A DNA stretch of 64,000 bases from a bacterium (lineage in GTDB: Bacteria > Bacillota > Bacilli > Lactobacillales > Streptococcaceae): the NCBI GenBank assembly GCA_905221215.1, contig CAJNCI010000006.1, positions 35,925-99,924 on the forward strand. Direction: 5' to 3'. Each line of letters begins with the position of its first letter. The stretch's first letter is position 1. Position numbers and translations under genes: made by a program. Shown here piece by piece: positions 32,361 through 41,935 of the stretch. The notes below the pieces were generated by a model. The model was not told the DNA's origin and searched no databases. It saw nothing but the letters and a program-made list of their open reading frames with translations.

Positions 32361-33718
32361 GGTCTTAGTTCTCCAATTCTAGTCATAGATTTAGCCTTGT
32401 TAATGGTTTCTTGGTATTCGTTTTGGGCAATAGAGTCATAGACAATCCCTGCCCCAGCCTGCACATAGGCTGTTTGATTTTTGAGAATCATAGTTCGGAT
32501 GGCAATAGCGAAATCCATATCACCCGTCGCAGACAAGTAGCCGATTGCTCCTGCGTATACGCCTCGTTTTTCCGTTTCCAGTTCATAGATGCGTCTCATA
32601 GCACGAATCTTTGGTGCTCCTGACACTGTTCCAGCAGGAAGTGTAGATTTCAAGGCATCCATGGCAGTGAGTTCTGAAAGCAACCGTCCCTTGACCACGC
32701 TGGTCAAATGCATGACATAGCGGAAGAGCTCCACTTCCATATACTTGGTGACTTGGACACTGGCTGTTTCAGAGATGCGACCAATATCGTTACGCCCCAA
32801 GTCTACCAACATCCGATGTTCTGCTGTTTCCTTCTCATCAGAAAGCAGGTCTGTCGCCAAAGCCTTGTCTTCTTCATCCGTAGCCCCTCTTGGTCGTGTA
32901 CCGGCAATCGGATTGGTTGTCACGATGCCATTTTTAACAGAAACCAAACTTTCAGGACTGGCACCGATGATTTGATAATCCCCAAAGTCATAGAAATAGA
33001 GGTAATTAGATGGATTGGTCACGCGAAGATTTCTGTAAAAGTCAAATGGATTGCCAGTAACCTCTGCTGAGAAACGCTGACTGAGTACGCATTGGAACAT
33101 ATCTCCGTTACGAATCAAGTCGCGAGCGGTTTCCACCATTTCCTCAAACTTCTGAGGAGCGATATGCGGTTTGAAGTCCAGCGGAGATAAATCCAAGTTT
33201 TCAAATTCATTTGGAGCAGGGATGCGTAATTCCTCAAGCACTTGGTTCAAGGCTTTTTCCAAGTCTTCTTGACTACGCTCACTGTAAAGAGCATCCTCGA
33301 TGACATGGATTTTTTCCTTCTTGTGGTCAAAGACCATGTAGCTCTCATAAATAAAGAAATGCATGTCTGGCGTCCCAATGGTATCTTGAGGGATTTGACC
33401 AATTTCTTCATAGAGCGAAATCATATCGTAACCAACAAAACCAATGGCTCCCCCACCAAAAGGTAGATCTGAATGGTGCTGGCTCTTATGAGTCACTTCA
33501 TAAAGGAAATCCAAAGGATCCCGATCAATCACTTGACCATTTTGATAAAGAACTCCATTTTCAAACTTAATCTCAAAAACTGGATTATAAGCTAGGATAG
33601 AAAAACGAGCGGTTTCCTTGTCTCTCGGAATACTCTCTAAGATAACCTTGTGTTGCCCCTTTAGGCGCATATAAGCCAAGATTGGTGATAAGACATCTCC
33701 ATGAATGATTCGTTCCAT
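32357..33718 (-). CDS. trpE: Anthranilate synthase component I
   Basis: This 453-aa chorismate-binding enzyme makes anthranilate with TrpG. The catalytic domain motifs IIGASPESLV, NPIAGTRPRG, LVDLGRNDIGRI and PAGTVSGAPKIRAM are complete. The N-terminal region includes LESIPRDKETARFS, near the tryptophan feedback site of the family. The open frame runs back to 33820 into the T-box leader; family start MERIIHGDVL at 33718, with AAAGGG eight bases upstream, is chosen. First gene of trpEGDCFBA, controlled by the T-box 33760-34008. Confidence 0.95.
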   Translation of the reverse strand: MERIIHGDVLSPILAYMRLKGQHKVILESIPRDKETARFSILAYNPVFEIKFENGVLYQNGQVIDRDPLDFLYEVTHKSQHHSDLPFGGGAIGFVGYDMISLYEEIGQIPQDTIGTPDMHFFIYESYMVFDHKKEKIHVIEDALYSERSQEDLEKALNQVLEELRIPAPNEFENLDLSPLDFKPHIAPQKFEEMVETARDLIRNGDMFQCVLSQRFSAEVTGNPFDFYRNLRVTNPSNYLYFYDFGDYQIIGASPESLVSVKNGIVTTNPIAGTRPRGATDEEDKALATDLLSDEKETAEHRMLVDLGRNDIGRISETASVQVTKYMEVELFRYVMHLTSVVKGRLLSELTAMDALKSTLPAGTVSGAPKIRAMRRIYELETEKRGVYAGAIGYLSATGDMDFAIAIRTMILKNQTAYVQAGAGIVYDSIAQNEYQETINKAKSMTRIGELRP

Positions 33719-33759
33719 TGTAATTTCCCTTTCAGTTCTACTTCTAGTCCGTGGCGACT

Positions 33760-34008
33760 GTATGAAAAATCCCCACGCAAAATAACTTGCGTGAGGACGA
33801 AATTCGCGGTGCCACCTCAATTATAGGATTTCTCCTATCTCTCATTCCTGTCTCAGATACCTCCTGTAACAGGCTGTGCGATAAAGGGCACTCCCTTGAG
33901 AATTATGTTTTCTTCTCTTGTTTCAGATGGACCCAACCTTACAGCTTTCTCTGCTTGTTTCCAGCAACCACAAGCTCTCTGTGAGAGAAAGGACTGTAAT
34001 TTTTCCAT
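33760..34008 (-). promoter_or_regulatory. T-box leader (tRNA-Trp sensing) of the trpEGDCFBA operon
   Basis: On the minus strand the T-box core AATTGAGGTGGCACCGCG (33807-33824) precedes a terminator stem CCTCACGCAAG/TTGCGTGGGG with T-run (33764-33796). Upstream is a long stem I in which TGG followed by A (GCTGGAAAC) is a good Trp specifier. Uncharged tRNA-Trp would pair with TGG and TGGC and favour antitermination. It begins right after the trpB paralogue's stop; any promoter must lie in that gene's 3' end (TTGCAG...TAATAG is a weak candidate), or transcription reads through from upstream. Confidence 0.88.
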
Positions 34009-34011
34009 CTA

Positions 34012-35190
34012 TTATTTTTTACCTTCTAGGTAGTCTGCAATCGCAGCTACGTCCTTGTCTCCACGACCAGAGACATTTATGATGATAATTTCATCTTTAC
34101 TTAGTTTTGGTGCACGTTTAACCGCTTCTGCGATAGCGTGCGAACTTTCAATCGCTGGGATAATCCCTTCTGTCTTGCTGAGCAGAAGCAAGGCTTGAAC
34201 AGCTTCTTCATCTGTAGCTGCCACATATTCCACGCGACCAGAATCTTTAAAGTAGGCGTGTTCTGGGCCAACCCCTGGGTAGTCTAAACCAGCTGAGATA
34301 GAGTAAACTGGCGCCAACTCTCCATCTTCCTTAAAGACTGCATAGGTCTTCATGCCGTCAACAATTCCGATACTACCTTTTGTCATAGTAGCTGCGTGCT
34401 TGTCTGTATCAAGTCCATGACCAGCAGCTTCGACCCCAACCAATTTGACTTCTTCATCTGCCACATACTGTGAAAAAGCACCGATGGCATTGGAACCACC
34501 ACCTACACAGGCAATGACGTAATCTGGCAATCGTCCTTCTTTTTCTAAGATTTGACGACGAGATTCTTCACTGATGATCTTTTGGAATTCATGAACAATT
34601 GTAGGATAAGGGTGAGGACCCACAGCAGATCCCAAAACATAGAATGCTTCAAGGTCATTCATCCATGCTCCAAAGGCTGCATCTACCGCATCCTTGAGGG
34701 TACGAGTTCCAGTTTCAACCGCGTGAACAGTTGCTCCCATCATCTCCATGCGGAAGACATTGAGACGTTGACGCTCCACATCCTCTGCCCCCATGTAGAC
34801 ATCACAGGCCATACCAAACTTGGCTGCAGCCGCTGCTGTCGCAACACCATGTTGACCAGCTCCTGTTTCTGCGATCACTCGTTTTTTGCCCATACGTTTA
34901 GCAAGAAGAATTTGTCCTAAAACGTTATTAAGCTTGTGAGAACCCAGATGGTTAAGATCTTCGCGCTTGAGATAAATCTTAGCGCCACCTAAGTGATCTG
35001 TCAAACTTTCCGCAAAATAAAGCGGTGTTTCGCGACCTGAATAGTCTTTTAAGTAATGACGAAATTCTGCCAAAAACTCTGGATCATCCTTGTATTTTTC
35101 AAATGTCACTTCCAACTCATCCAACAAAGCCTGAATCGGCTCCGGTACAAAACTACCACCAAATTGTCCAAAATAACCTTTAGTTGTCAT
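34012..35190 (-). CDS. trpB: Second tryptophan synthase beta subunit (TrpB paralogue)
   Basis: This 392-aa PLP enzyme closely resembles the canonical trpB at 28228-29451 ([50 protein letters not shown]). The PLP-lysine motif differs, [10 protein letters not shown] instead of [10 protein letters not shown], and no alpha-subunit gene is adjacent. It may work as a stand-alone beta subunit, an indole-salvage enzyme or a spare partner for TrpA. The start [12 protein letters not shown] at 35190 is preceded by AAAGAGGAAATTTTT; the longer frame enters the leader. It has its own T-box and promoter, and sits directly upstream of the trpE T-box. Confidence 0.9.
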   Translation of the reverse strand: MTTKGYFGQFGGSFVPEPIQALLDELEVTFEKYKDDPEFLAEFRHYLKDYSGRETPLYFAESLTDHLGGAKIYLKREDLNHLGSHKLNNVLGQILLAKRMGKKRVIAETGAGQHGVATAAAAAKFGMACDVYMGAEDVERQRLNVFRMEMMGATVHAVETGTRTLKDAVDAAFGAWMNDLEAFYVLGSAVGPHPYPTIVHEFQKIISEESRRQILEKEGRLPDYVIACVGGGSNAIGAFSQYVADEEVKLVGVEAAGHGLDTDKHAATMTKGSIGIVDGMKTYAVFKEDGELAPVYSISAGLDYPGVGPEHAYFKDSGRVEYVAATDEEAVQALLLLSKTEGIIPAIESSHAIAEAVKRAPKLSKDEIIIINVSGRGDKDVAAIADYLEGKK

Positions 35191-35224
35191 AAAAATTTCC
35201 TCTTTCAGTATTAATTTCAAGATA

Positions 35225-35513
35225 TGAAAAAGCCCACACACAGATTAGATTCTGTGTGAGGGCGTTGGTAACGCGGTGCCACCTCAATTATAAAGGGACT
35301 ATTCCCCTTTACATCTCTACCTTGTCTAACAACAAGTTGCACTGTAAGGTGTGCGCACCGAATTTTCATTGTTTCAAATTCATTTTTAAAATCAGCCCAC
35401 TTTCACTACTTCCAACCACCTGTTCACAATCACCACAGGCTCCCTGAAGATCAAAAATAGTTACTTTTCTGATTTGTTGAACTTATTTTAATACTTTGTT
35501 TTTTCTTTGTCAA
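35225..35513 (-). promoter_or_regulatory. Promoter and T-box leader of the trpB paralogue
   Basis: Minus-strand TTGACA (plus 35508-35513) and TAAAAT (plus 35485-35490) are 17 bp apart. The leader carries TTGGAAG, with TGG-A as Trp specifier, the T-box core TTGAGGTGGCACCGCG (about 35271-35288), and a terminator GCCCTCACACAG/CTGTGTGTGGGC followed by TTTTT (35226-35262). It thus responds to the same tRNA-Trp as the second T-box 1.2 kb downstream. Confidence 0.88.
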
Positions 35514-35520
35514 GACTTTT

Positions 35521-36750
35521 TTACGATTTTTTTGATAAAGTTAGCACTTTTTCAGAAACTGTTTTGAAAGTCTCAATGATATAGTCCACTTCATCATCGC
35601 TTAATTTTGTATGAAGAGGGAGGGTAATTTCATTTTCAAAGAAGGCATAGGCCTTGGGATAATTCGCCATATCAAAGCCAAGATTCTTATAGGCTGTCAA
35701 GAGGGGAAGTGGTTTGTAGTGCACGTTACTTGCGATTCCTGCTTTAGCCAATTCTTGGATGATGAGGTTCCGTTCTTCTAAACTTGCTCCGTCTACATGG
35801 GTGATGTAGAGGTGACGTGAAGATTCGACAGTATCAGTCTTATGTGCCAATGGATGGATACGAGAACCCGCAAAGCCACGGTCATAGCGGTCCACAATGT
35901 CCTTACGACGTTCTAGCAAACCAGGATAACGGTCCAATTGTACCAAACCAAGCGACGCCATGATATCCGTCATGTTACACTTGTAGGCCGGCGTTACGAT
36001 ATCGTACTCCCATGAACCCAATTGCATCTTAGCAAGGGCATCCTTAGTTTGACCATGAAGGGAAAGGATTTGAAATTCCTTGTACATCTCTTCGTCATCA
36101 ATCGCTGGATTAGCCTTCCAAGTCGCACTTCCACCCTCTGCAGTTGTAAAGTTCTTAACAGCATGGAATGAGAAGGAAGTAAAGTCAGCGATAGAACCAG
36201 CTGGTTGCCCTTTATAAGTAGATCCCAAAGCATGGGCACTATCAGATACAATCATGATACGGTTAAAGGCCTTTTGCCACTTGCTAGTAGCTTTAAAGAG
36301 ATCACGTTTCTTCTCCACAACTTGGAACAAACGGTCATAGTCGCAAACAATCCCCGCAAGCTCAACCGGAATAATCACCTTAGTCTTTTCAGTGATGGCT
36401 TGCTCAAGAAGGTCATAGTCCATCTCAAACGTATCTGCTTGAATATCCACCATGACAGGGGTTGCTCCCACGTGAGTGATGACACTACATGAAGCTGTAT
36501 AAGTCATAGCTGGAACGATGACTTCATCACCAGGTCCCACTTCCAAAACACGTAAAATCAACTCAAGAGCCGCTGTCGCAGAATTGAGGCAGACAGTCTT
36601 TGGCGTCTGTGTGTATTGAGATAAGCGACGCTCCAGTTCTTTTGTCTTAGGACCTGTTGTAATCCAACCAGAACGCAGGGTATCCGCTACTTCAGCAATT
36701 TCTGCTTCGGTGATATCGGGTGGTGAAAATGGAATATTGTAATTTGGCAT
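35521..36750 (-). CDS. DegT/DnrJ/EryC1-type sugar aminotransferase, probable AATGal synthesis
   Basis: This 409-aa PLP-dependent aminotransferase of nucleotide-sugar pathways has substrate motif SGWITTGPKTKELE, cofactor region SDSAHALGSTYKG and PLP lysine in FHAVKNFTTAEGG. It follows a phosphoglycosyl transferase by 42 bases. In pneumococcus this gene pair is proposed to make and transfer 2-acetamido-4-amino-6-deoxygalactose (AATGal), the first sugar of the teichoic acid repeat; that is knowledge of the locus, not visible chemistry. Frames up to 36777 exist, but MPNYNIPFSPPDI is the family start. Expected cytosolic. Confidence 0.85.
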   Translation of the reverse strand: MPNYNIPFSPPDITEAEIAEVADTLRSGWITTGPKTKELERRLSQYTQTPKTVCLNSATAALELILRVLEVGPGDEVIVPAMTYTASCSVITHVGATPVMVDIQADTFEMDYDLLEQAITEKTKVIIPVELAGIVCDYDRLFQVVEKKRDLFKATSKWQKAFNRIMIVSDSAHALGSTYKGQPAGSIADFTSFSFHAVKNFTTAEGGSATWKANPAIDDEEMYKEFQILSLHGQTKDALAKMQLGSWEYDIVTPAYKCNMTDIMASLGLVQLDRYPGLLERRKDIVDRYDRGFAGSRIHPLAHKTDTVESSRHLYITHVDGASLEERNLIIQELAKAGIASNVHYKPLPLLTAYKNLGFDMANYPKAYAFFENEITLPLHTKLSDDEVDYIIETFKTVSEKVLTLSKKS

Positions 36751-36792
36751 TGATTTGCTCCTTTTGTCTGTACTCATTTTCTTATGACTACT

Positions 36793-37485
36793 TTATTTTA
36801 GCACTTCAAACACGGTTTGAAACATGATTTTGATGTCTCCAAGGAAACTAAATTCTCGGAGATAGGCGAGATTATAGCGCATCTTTTCAGGAAGAACATG
36901 CTCTACATAGGCTTGGTCAACAGACAGGCCTTTCTCCGTCATTTGACTGATGATGGTGTCCTCATCCTTGTAGTTGATGCTAGCTGGAGAGGTAATTCCT
37001 GCTGGTAAAAGCAAGGTCGCCATCATTTCAGGACTATACTGTTCTGTATAACGTGGCACTTCAGGACGCGTCCCTACAAAGGACATTTCTCCTTTAAGAA
37101 CATTGACCAGCTGAGGCAGTTCGTCCAAACGGACACGGCGGATAAAATTGCCAACCTTGGTAATGCGGCTGTCGTTAGCCGAAGTCACCAGACTGCCTTT
37201 TTTATCCGCATCCGTCACCATAGTACGAAACTTCCAAATCTTGAAAGGACGGTTGTACTGGGTCACGCGCTCTTGCTTGTAAATCACTGGCCCCTTGCTA
37301 TCCAACTTGATCCAAATGCTCAAGATGAGAAAGATAGGAGAGGTTAGAACTAGTAAGACCAAGGCTAGAACCCAGTCCAAGCAACGTTTGAAAATCAGCG
37401 AACCCTTCCTTTTAGAGACAAGCTGGTAGTAAGACTCAACCTCGCTTGATTTCATTTCCACGGGCAAGTCTTCCCATTTCAGCAT
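36793..37485 (-). CDS. Polyprenyl-phosphate glycosyl-1-phosphate transferase (priming enzyme, PglC-type)
   Basis: This 230-aa monotopic phosphoglycosyl transferase has one hydrophobic re-entrant helix (about 38-58, LDWVLALVLLVLTSPIFLIL). The conserved catalytic region is KQERVTQYNRPFKIWKFRTM, RRVRLDELPQLVNVLKGEMS with the Asp-Glu dyad, and FVGTRPEVPRY. It lacks the large N-terminal domain of WbaP/CpsE proteins. It would load an amino sugar phosphate onto undecaprenyl phosphate at the inner face of the membrane. With the downstream aminotransferase it fits initiation of the teichoic acid chain, the same polymer that bears choline for the surface protein at 16686-19688. Confidence 0.87.
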   Translation of the reverse strand: MLKWEDLPVEMKSSEVESYYQLVSKRKGSLIFKRCLDWVLALVLLVLTSPIFLILSIWIKLDSKGPVIYKQERVTQYNRPFKIWKFRTMVTDADKKGSLVTSANDSRITKVGNFIRRVRLDELPQLVNVLKGEMSFVGTRPEVPRYTEQYSPEMMATLLLPAGITSPASINYKDEDTIISQMTEKGLSVDQAYVEHVLPEKMRYNLAYLREFSFLGDIKIMFQTVFEVLK

Positions 37486-37530
37486 GCTGTTTCTCCTTTG
37501 TTTTTATTATACTATTTGTCAACATTTTTC

Positions 37531-37557
37531 ATTATACCACAAAATGGAGAAGGCGGT
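37531..37557 (-). promoter_or_regulatory. Putative extended -10 promoter of the phosphoglycosyl transferase gene
   Basis: Minus-strand TGGTATAAT (TATAAT at plus 37531-37536) is an extended -10. The -35 region (TTCACC, about 18 bp upstream) is weak. Confidence 0.45.
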
Positions 37558-37591
37558 GAAAGAAATCTGTAATTTGAAGGATTTCCTTCTT

Positions 37592-37618
37592 TTACTCAAT
37601 GAAAATCAAAGAGTATTA
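37592..37618. repeat. BOX element remnant
   Basis: TACTCAATGAAAATCAAAGAG followed by TATTA joins the boxC outer end to a boxA outer end without the internal modules. It sits on the last bases of the ABC exporter gene and looks like a collapsed BOX copy. Confidence 0.45.
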
Positions 37619-39358
37619 GGCCATGGCCCCTGCCTGCAAGCTATACATCTTGTGATAGGTCCCTCCCAAGGCCAAGAGTTCCTCATGGGTTCCACTCTCA
37701 ATAATGCGCCCCTTGTCCAAAACATAGATACAGTTGGCGTCTTGGATGGTAGAAAGGCGGTGGGCAATGGCAATAGTTGTCCGCCCCTGTCTCATCTTAG
37801 CCAGAGAAGCTTGAACCAAGCTTTCTGTTTCAGAGTCAATATTAGCTGTCGCTTCATCCAAAATCAAGATTTTAGGCTGACTGGCGACTGTTCTGGCAAA
37901 GGCAAGAAGCTGTCGCTGGCCAGTTGAAAAACTCGAACCACGCTCGGAAACAGGTGCATCATATCCCAGCGGAAGTTCTTGGATAAAGGAATCTGCATCG
38001 ACAAAGGCAGCTGCAGCCTGAACCTCTTCGTCACTGAGATCTTGGTACATGGCGATATTGGATTTGATAGTCCCGTGATAGAGAAAGGGATCTTGCAAGA
38101 CCAGACCGATATTTTTTCTCAGTTCTTCCTGCCTGTAGTCTCTAATATCCACACCATCCAAGAGAACTCGCCCTGACTGAAATTCATAAAAGCGCATGAG
38201 GACATTGATGATCGAAGATTTCCCTGAACCTGTATGGCCCACAAAGGCAATGGTCTCACCCTTCTTAACCGAAAAGGAAATATCATCCAGAATCTGGTGC
38301 TTGCCTTCATAAGAGAAACACACATGTTCAAAACGGATATTGCCTTCTTGGACTTTGGCTTGCCCATCTTTTTGAAGAGGCTCATAGGTCGTCTCGTCAA
38401 TCAAGGCGAAGACACGGCCTGCAGATACCATAGAAGTTTGAAGGGTTGAAAAGTTTTGCGTCACCTCAATCAAGGGATCAAAGAGACGGTTGATGTACTG
38501 GATAAAGGCATACATGGTTCCGGCCGTTATCCCGATAGAAAGCCCACGGTAGCCAAAGTAGGCCATCAAGACAGCATAGCCTAGAAGTTTCAGCAAACTC
38601 ATGGCAGGTCTCAAAAAGAGGGCATCCAAGGCTACCGAACGGTTGGCATAGACCAAGTGTTCTTGGTTGATTTCATCAAATTCTGCCTGTAGGCGTTTCT
38701 CTTGATTAAAGGCCTGGATAATCCTGATTCCCTCGATATTCTCTGCCAGCTTACTATTGATATCTGACAAGAGACTTCTGGTTTTTTCAATGATTTTGAC
38801 TGATTTTTTCCGATAGAGATTGACCAAAAGGAAAATCAAGGGGAGAAAGAGCAAGACTAAAGCTGTCAAACGAAAATCCAGCACCAACATGGTATACAGG
38901 GTTGTCAGAAATATGAAAACTGCTGAGATAAAGCTGGATAAAATCCCAGAAAACATATCACTGATGGTCTCGGTATCATTTGTCAGACGAGAGACGATGG
39001 AGCCTGCGGGTGTCTTGTCAAAGTAAGACATGCCCAGTTTCTCCATATTGGCAAAGGCATCGCGACGAATATCCCTTACAATACTGTAAGACACCCGCGC
39101 AAAGAGAAGATTGCCGACATATTGAACTAGAGTTTGTAGGATATAAAGGCCATAGTAGGCCAGCAAAACGGTAACGGCAACTTGGTTAAGATTGCTGAGA
39201 TACTGGTCAATAAAGTGGGAAGCCACAAGGGGAATGACACTTTTAATGACCGTAGTCGCTAGGAGAAAACTGAGTGCCAAAAAAGTCAGGAGGCCATAGG
39301 GTTTGAGATAGGACATCAAGCGTTTCAATACAGCCCATTGTTCTTGTTTATTCTGCAT
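37616..39358 (-). CDS. Heterodimeric ABC exporter subunit with canonical catalytic site
   Basis: This 580-aa half-transporter has six membrane helices (about 20-320) and a C-terminal ATPase with Walker A GHTGSGKSS, signature SFSTGQRQLL (LSGGQ altered to FSTGQ) and Walker B ILILDEATANID with the catalytic Glu. Together with the overlapping upstream gene (eleven-base overlap) it forms a heterodimer in which only one composite site is canonical, as in LmrCD/TM287-288-type exporters. Drugs, lipids or peptides are possible substrates; nothing in the context decides. The gene is not part of the teichoic-acid pair upstream of it in coordinates. Confidence 0.9.
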   Translation of the reverse strand: MQNKQEQWAVLKRLMSYLKPYGLLTFLALSFLLATTVIKSVIPLVASHFIDQYLSNLNQVAVTVLLAYYGLYILQTLVQYVGNLLFARVSYSIVRDIRRDAFANMEKLGMSYFDKTPAGSIVSRLTNDTETISDMFSGILSSFISAVFIFLTTLYTMLVLDFRLTALVLLFLPLIFLLVNLYRKKSVKIIEKTRSLLSDINSKLAENIEGIRIIQAFNQEKRLQAEFDEINQEHLVYANRSVALDALFLRPAMSLLKLLGYAVLMAYFGYRGLSIGITAGTMYAFIQYINRLFDPLIEVTQNFSTLQTSMVSAGRVFALIDETTYEPLQKDGQAKVQEGNIRFEHVCFSYEGKHQILDDISFSVKKGETIAFVGHTGSGKSSIINVLMRFYEFQSGRVLLDGVDIRDYRQEELRKNIGLVLQDPFLYHGTIKSNIAMYQDLSDEEVQAAAAFVDADSFIQELPLGYDAPVSERGSSFSTGQRQLLAFARTVASQPKILILDEATANIDSETESLVQASLAKMRQGRTTIAIAHRLSTIQDANCIYVLDKGRIIESGTHEELLALGGTYHKMYSLQAGAMA

Positions 39359-41093
39359 CTTCTTCTCCTTTCATTTCCAACTGCTGAGACTGGTAGGTTT
39401 GGGCATACCAGCCATCTAAAGCTAGCAAATCATCGTGCGTGCCCCGTTCGATAATTTGGCCATTTTGCAGAACTAAAATCAAATCTGCATGGACAACCGC
39501 ACTGAGACGATGAGCTGTGATAATGGTTGTCTTGTCCTTGCGCGTCTCCTTGAGATTGTCAATAATCGCATACTCTGTCTTGGCATCCACGGCTGACAAG
39601 GAATCATCTAAAATCAAGATATCAGGGTCTAAAATCATAGCCCGACTCATAGCCAGACGTTGCTTTTGCCCACCAGAAAGACTGACTCCCTTTTCACCAA
39701 TCAACGTATCAAAGCCTTGAGGCATAGCTACAATGTCTTGATATACTTGAGCTAGCTTGGTCGCTTCCTCGACCGCTGAAAGGGGCAAGTTAGGGTTGGC
39801 AAAGCGGATATTGTCTAAGATAGAGGTCGCAAAGAGGAACTGGTCCTGAGGAACATAGCCCATGAGACTGCGAAGGTCTGTCAGACGATAGTCCCGAATA
39901 TCATGACCGTTTAGGTAAATGGCACCCTTATCCACATCGTATTCACGCAAGAGGAACTTAATCAAGGACGTTTTCCCAGAGCCTGTCTGCCCAACCAAGC
40001 CCAGAGTTTGCCCTTTTTCCAAACTAAAGTAAATATTTGTCAGTGTTTCCTCATTTTCAAAGGCAAAGCTGTCAATGGCATATCCCAAACGTCCATTTTC
40101 GATACCGTCCAGAGGAAACTCAGGATCTTGTACAGGTGATTCCTGAGACAAAAGTTCCTCAATCCGTTGGTAAGAAACCTTCCCTCGCTGAGTAATATTA
40201 AAGAGGAAGCCGATGGCCATAAGAGGCCAGACCAACATATCCAAGTAGCTGATAAAGGTAACCAGATTTCCAACCGTGATTTGCCCTTCCTGAACCATCA
40301 AGGAGCCGACCAGAAGGGTTAAAACATAGGAGGAACCAACAAATAAGAGAACCATGGGGTCAAAGAGACTATCGTATTTCATGGTTTGCAGGTTCTTTTG
40401 AAAGGTCAATTCATTGACTGCCTGAAAAGACTTCAACTCGTCTGCCTGATAACCGAAAGACTTGGTCACTTTGATACCTGATACAGACTCCTGTACCTTG
40501 TTATTGAGTTCAGAAAAGGCAGCTTGGGATTCACCAAAAGCCTTGTGAGTCTTTCTTCCCAAGCGACTGGTCGCATAAGCCATGAAAGGCAGGGGTAGAA
40601 TGGCAACCAAGGTCATTTGCCATGAGATGCTAAAAAGCATGGTCAGCAAGGTCACCAGCGCCGTGATAGAAGCATCCACAGCAGACATGACTCCGCCACC
40701 TGCCAGACGAGTCAAGGCATTGATATCATTGGTAGCGTGTGCCATCAGGTCTCCCGTCCGATAGGTTTGATAAAAGGCTGGAGACATTTTTGTGAAATGC
40801 TCAAACAAGCGAGAGCGCATAATCTGCCCCAAACGGTAGGAAGTCCCGAGGATATACATGCGCCAAACATAACGCAGATAGTACATTCCAAAAGCCGCAA
40901 GTAGCAAGTAAAATAGGTCAAGAAGAAGGTCCTGCTGGGTTAATTGCCCCGATGTAATGGCATCAATGACCCGCCCCATAACCATAGGGGGAATGAGATT
41001 GAGGACGGAAACCAAGACAAGGGCCACAATGCCGACTAGATAACGGCGTTTTTCTAACTTGAAAAACCACCAAAGTTTTTGAATAATGGACAT
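39348..41093 (-). CDS. Heterodimeric ABC exporter subunit with degenerate catalytic site
   Basis: This 581-aa half-transporter (YheI/BmrC-like) has six N-terminal helices and an ATPase domain with Walker A GQTGSGKTS, canonical signature SLSGGQKQRL, and Walker B ILILDDSLSAVD, where Asp replaces the catalytic Glu. Its LSGGQ would complete the active site of the partner at 37616-39358, which supplies the Glu. The start MSIIQKLWWF at 41093 is preceded by AAAGGG; the longer frame to 41132 has no ribosome binding site. A BOX element lies directly upstream. Confidence 0.9.
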   Translation of the reverse strand: MSIIQKLWWFFKLEKRRYLVGIVALVLVSVLNLIPPMVMGRVIDAITSGQLTQQDLLLDLFYLLLAAFGMYYLRYVWRMYILGTSYRLGQIMRSRLFEHFTKMSPAFYQTYRTGDLMAHATNDINALTRLAGGGVMSAVDASITALVTLLTMLFSISWQMTLVAILPLPFMAYATSRLGRKTHKAFGESQAAFSELNNKVQESVSGIKVTKSFGYQADELKSFQAVNELTFQKNLQTMKYDSLFDPMVLLFVGSSYVLTLLVGSLMVQEGQITVGNLVTFISYLDMLVWPLMAIGFLFNITQRGKVSYQRIEELLSQESPVQDPEFPLDGIENGRLGYAIDSFAFENEETLTNIYFSLEKGQTLGLVGQTGSGKTSLIKFLLREYDVDKGAIYLNGHDIRDYRLTDLRSLMGYVPQDQFLFATSILDNIRFANPNLPLSAVEEATKLAQVYQDIVAMPQGFDTLIGEKGVSLSGGQKQRLAMSRAMILDPDILILDDSLSAVDAKTEYAIIDNLKETRKDKTTIITAHRLSAVVHADLILVLQNGQIIERGTHDDLLALDGWYAQTYQSQQLEMKGEEDAE

Positions 41094-41130
41094 AAAATCC
41101 CTTTCTGATTGCAAATGGAAACCTGAGGCC

Positions 41131-41285
41131 AATACTCAATGAAAATCAAAGATCAAACTAGGAAACTAGCCGCAGGCTGCTCAAAGCACTGCTTTGAGGT
41201 TGTAGATAGAACTGACGAAGTCAGTAACCATATCTACGGCAAGGCGACGTTGACGCAGTTTGAAGAGATTTTCGAAGAGTACAAG
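41131..41285 (-). repeat. BOX element, boxA-boxB-boxC
   Basis: Reverse-strand BOX shows the boxA core CTACGGCAAGGCGACG (about 41233-41248) and GAAGAGATTTTCGAAGAGTA, one boxB (CTCAAAGCACTGCTTTGAGG ... GACGAAGTCAG) and the boxC end AATACTCAATGAAAATCAAA. It lies between the DUF421 gene and the ABC exporter operon. Confidence 0.92.
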
Positions 41286-41299
41286 ACCCCAGGTTTTTC

Positions 41300-41935
41300 T
41301 TATTCATAAGTTACGACTGAGACGACACCCTTGTCATACTCAGCGATAAAGATATTGGCTACATTGTCATGCCCTTGCTTACTGAGGTTATCAAGCAGCC
41401 ATTCTTCGCTTCGACCAATCGATTCCAAAACATCTACTTGGATCACACCGTCAGTCACAACTGGATACTTAGGATTTTCATCTCCCATTTGGACCACGAT
41501 GAGTTGGCCATTTTGCTCCTGCACAGCTCGTTTAACTTGCTTCATCTGGAAAATTCCTTGACTACGAAGTTTGAGAGCAACATCTGCCGCAGACAAACCA
41601 ACTGAACGACAGGCTTCTGGGTCAATCTTCCCATTTTTGATAAGAAGAGTTGGCTTCCCATCAATCAAGCGTTTGACAAAACGAACATTGTTATTGAGCC
41701 ACTTGAGGGTCAAGACCAAAATCGTCCACATCATCAAAATCACTGCATACTGGAGAATACTGATAGAACTATTGTAAATCACCCCGCCGATGATACCACC
41801 AAGAACATAGTTCTGAATTTGGTCTGTCGCAGAGTTAGGTGCTAGGTTTCCTTTTCCTGTCACATTGATAACAAAAACCAGCGAGAAGAGACCCAGGGCC
41901 AGTTTGATTAAAATTTCCATATAGTTGAGTGTCAT
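41300..41935 (-). CDS. DUF421 (YetF-like) membrane protein
   Basis: This 211-aa protein has three N-terminal membrane helices (about 8-25, 40-62, 65-85) and a cytoplasmic DUF421 domain (GKPTLLIKNGKIDPEACRSV, LRSQGIFQMKQVKRAV). Family members are paired with DUF3290 proteins in streptococci, and YetF-like proteins have been connected to spore/envelope processes in bacilli. No defined role is known here. It overlaps the DUF3290 gene by four bases, so the pair is co-translated. A BOX element follows its stop. Confidence 0.87.
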   Translation of the reverse strand: MTLNYMEILIKLALGLFSLVFVINVTGKGNLAPNSATDQIQNYVLGGIIGGVIYNSSISILQYAVILMMWTILVLTLKWLNNNVRFVKRLIDGKPTLLIKNGKIDPEACRSVGLSAADVALKLRSQGIFQMKQVKRAVQEQNGQLIVVQMGDENPKYPVVTDGVIQVDVLESIGRSEEWLLDNLSKQGHDNVANIFIAEYDKGVVSVVTYE

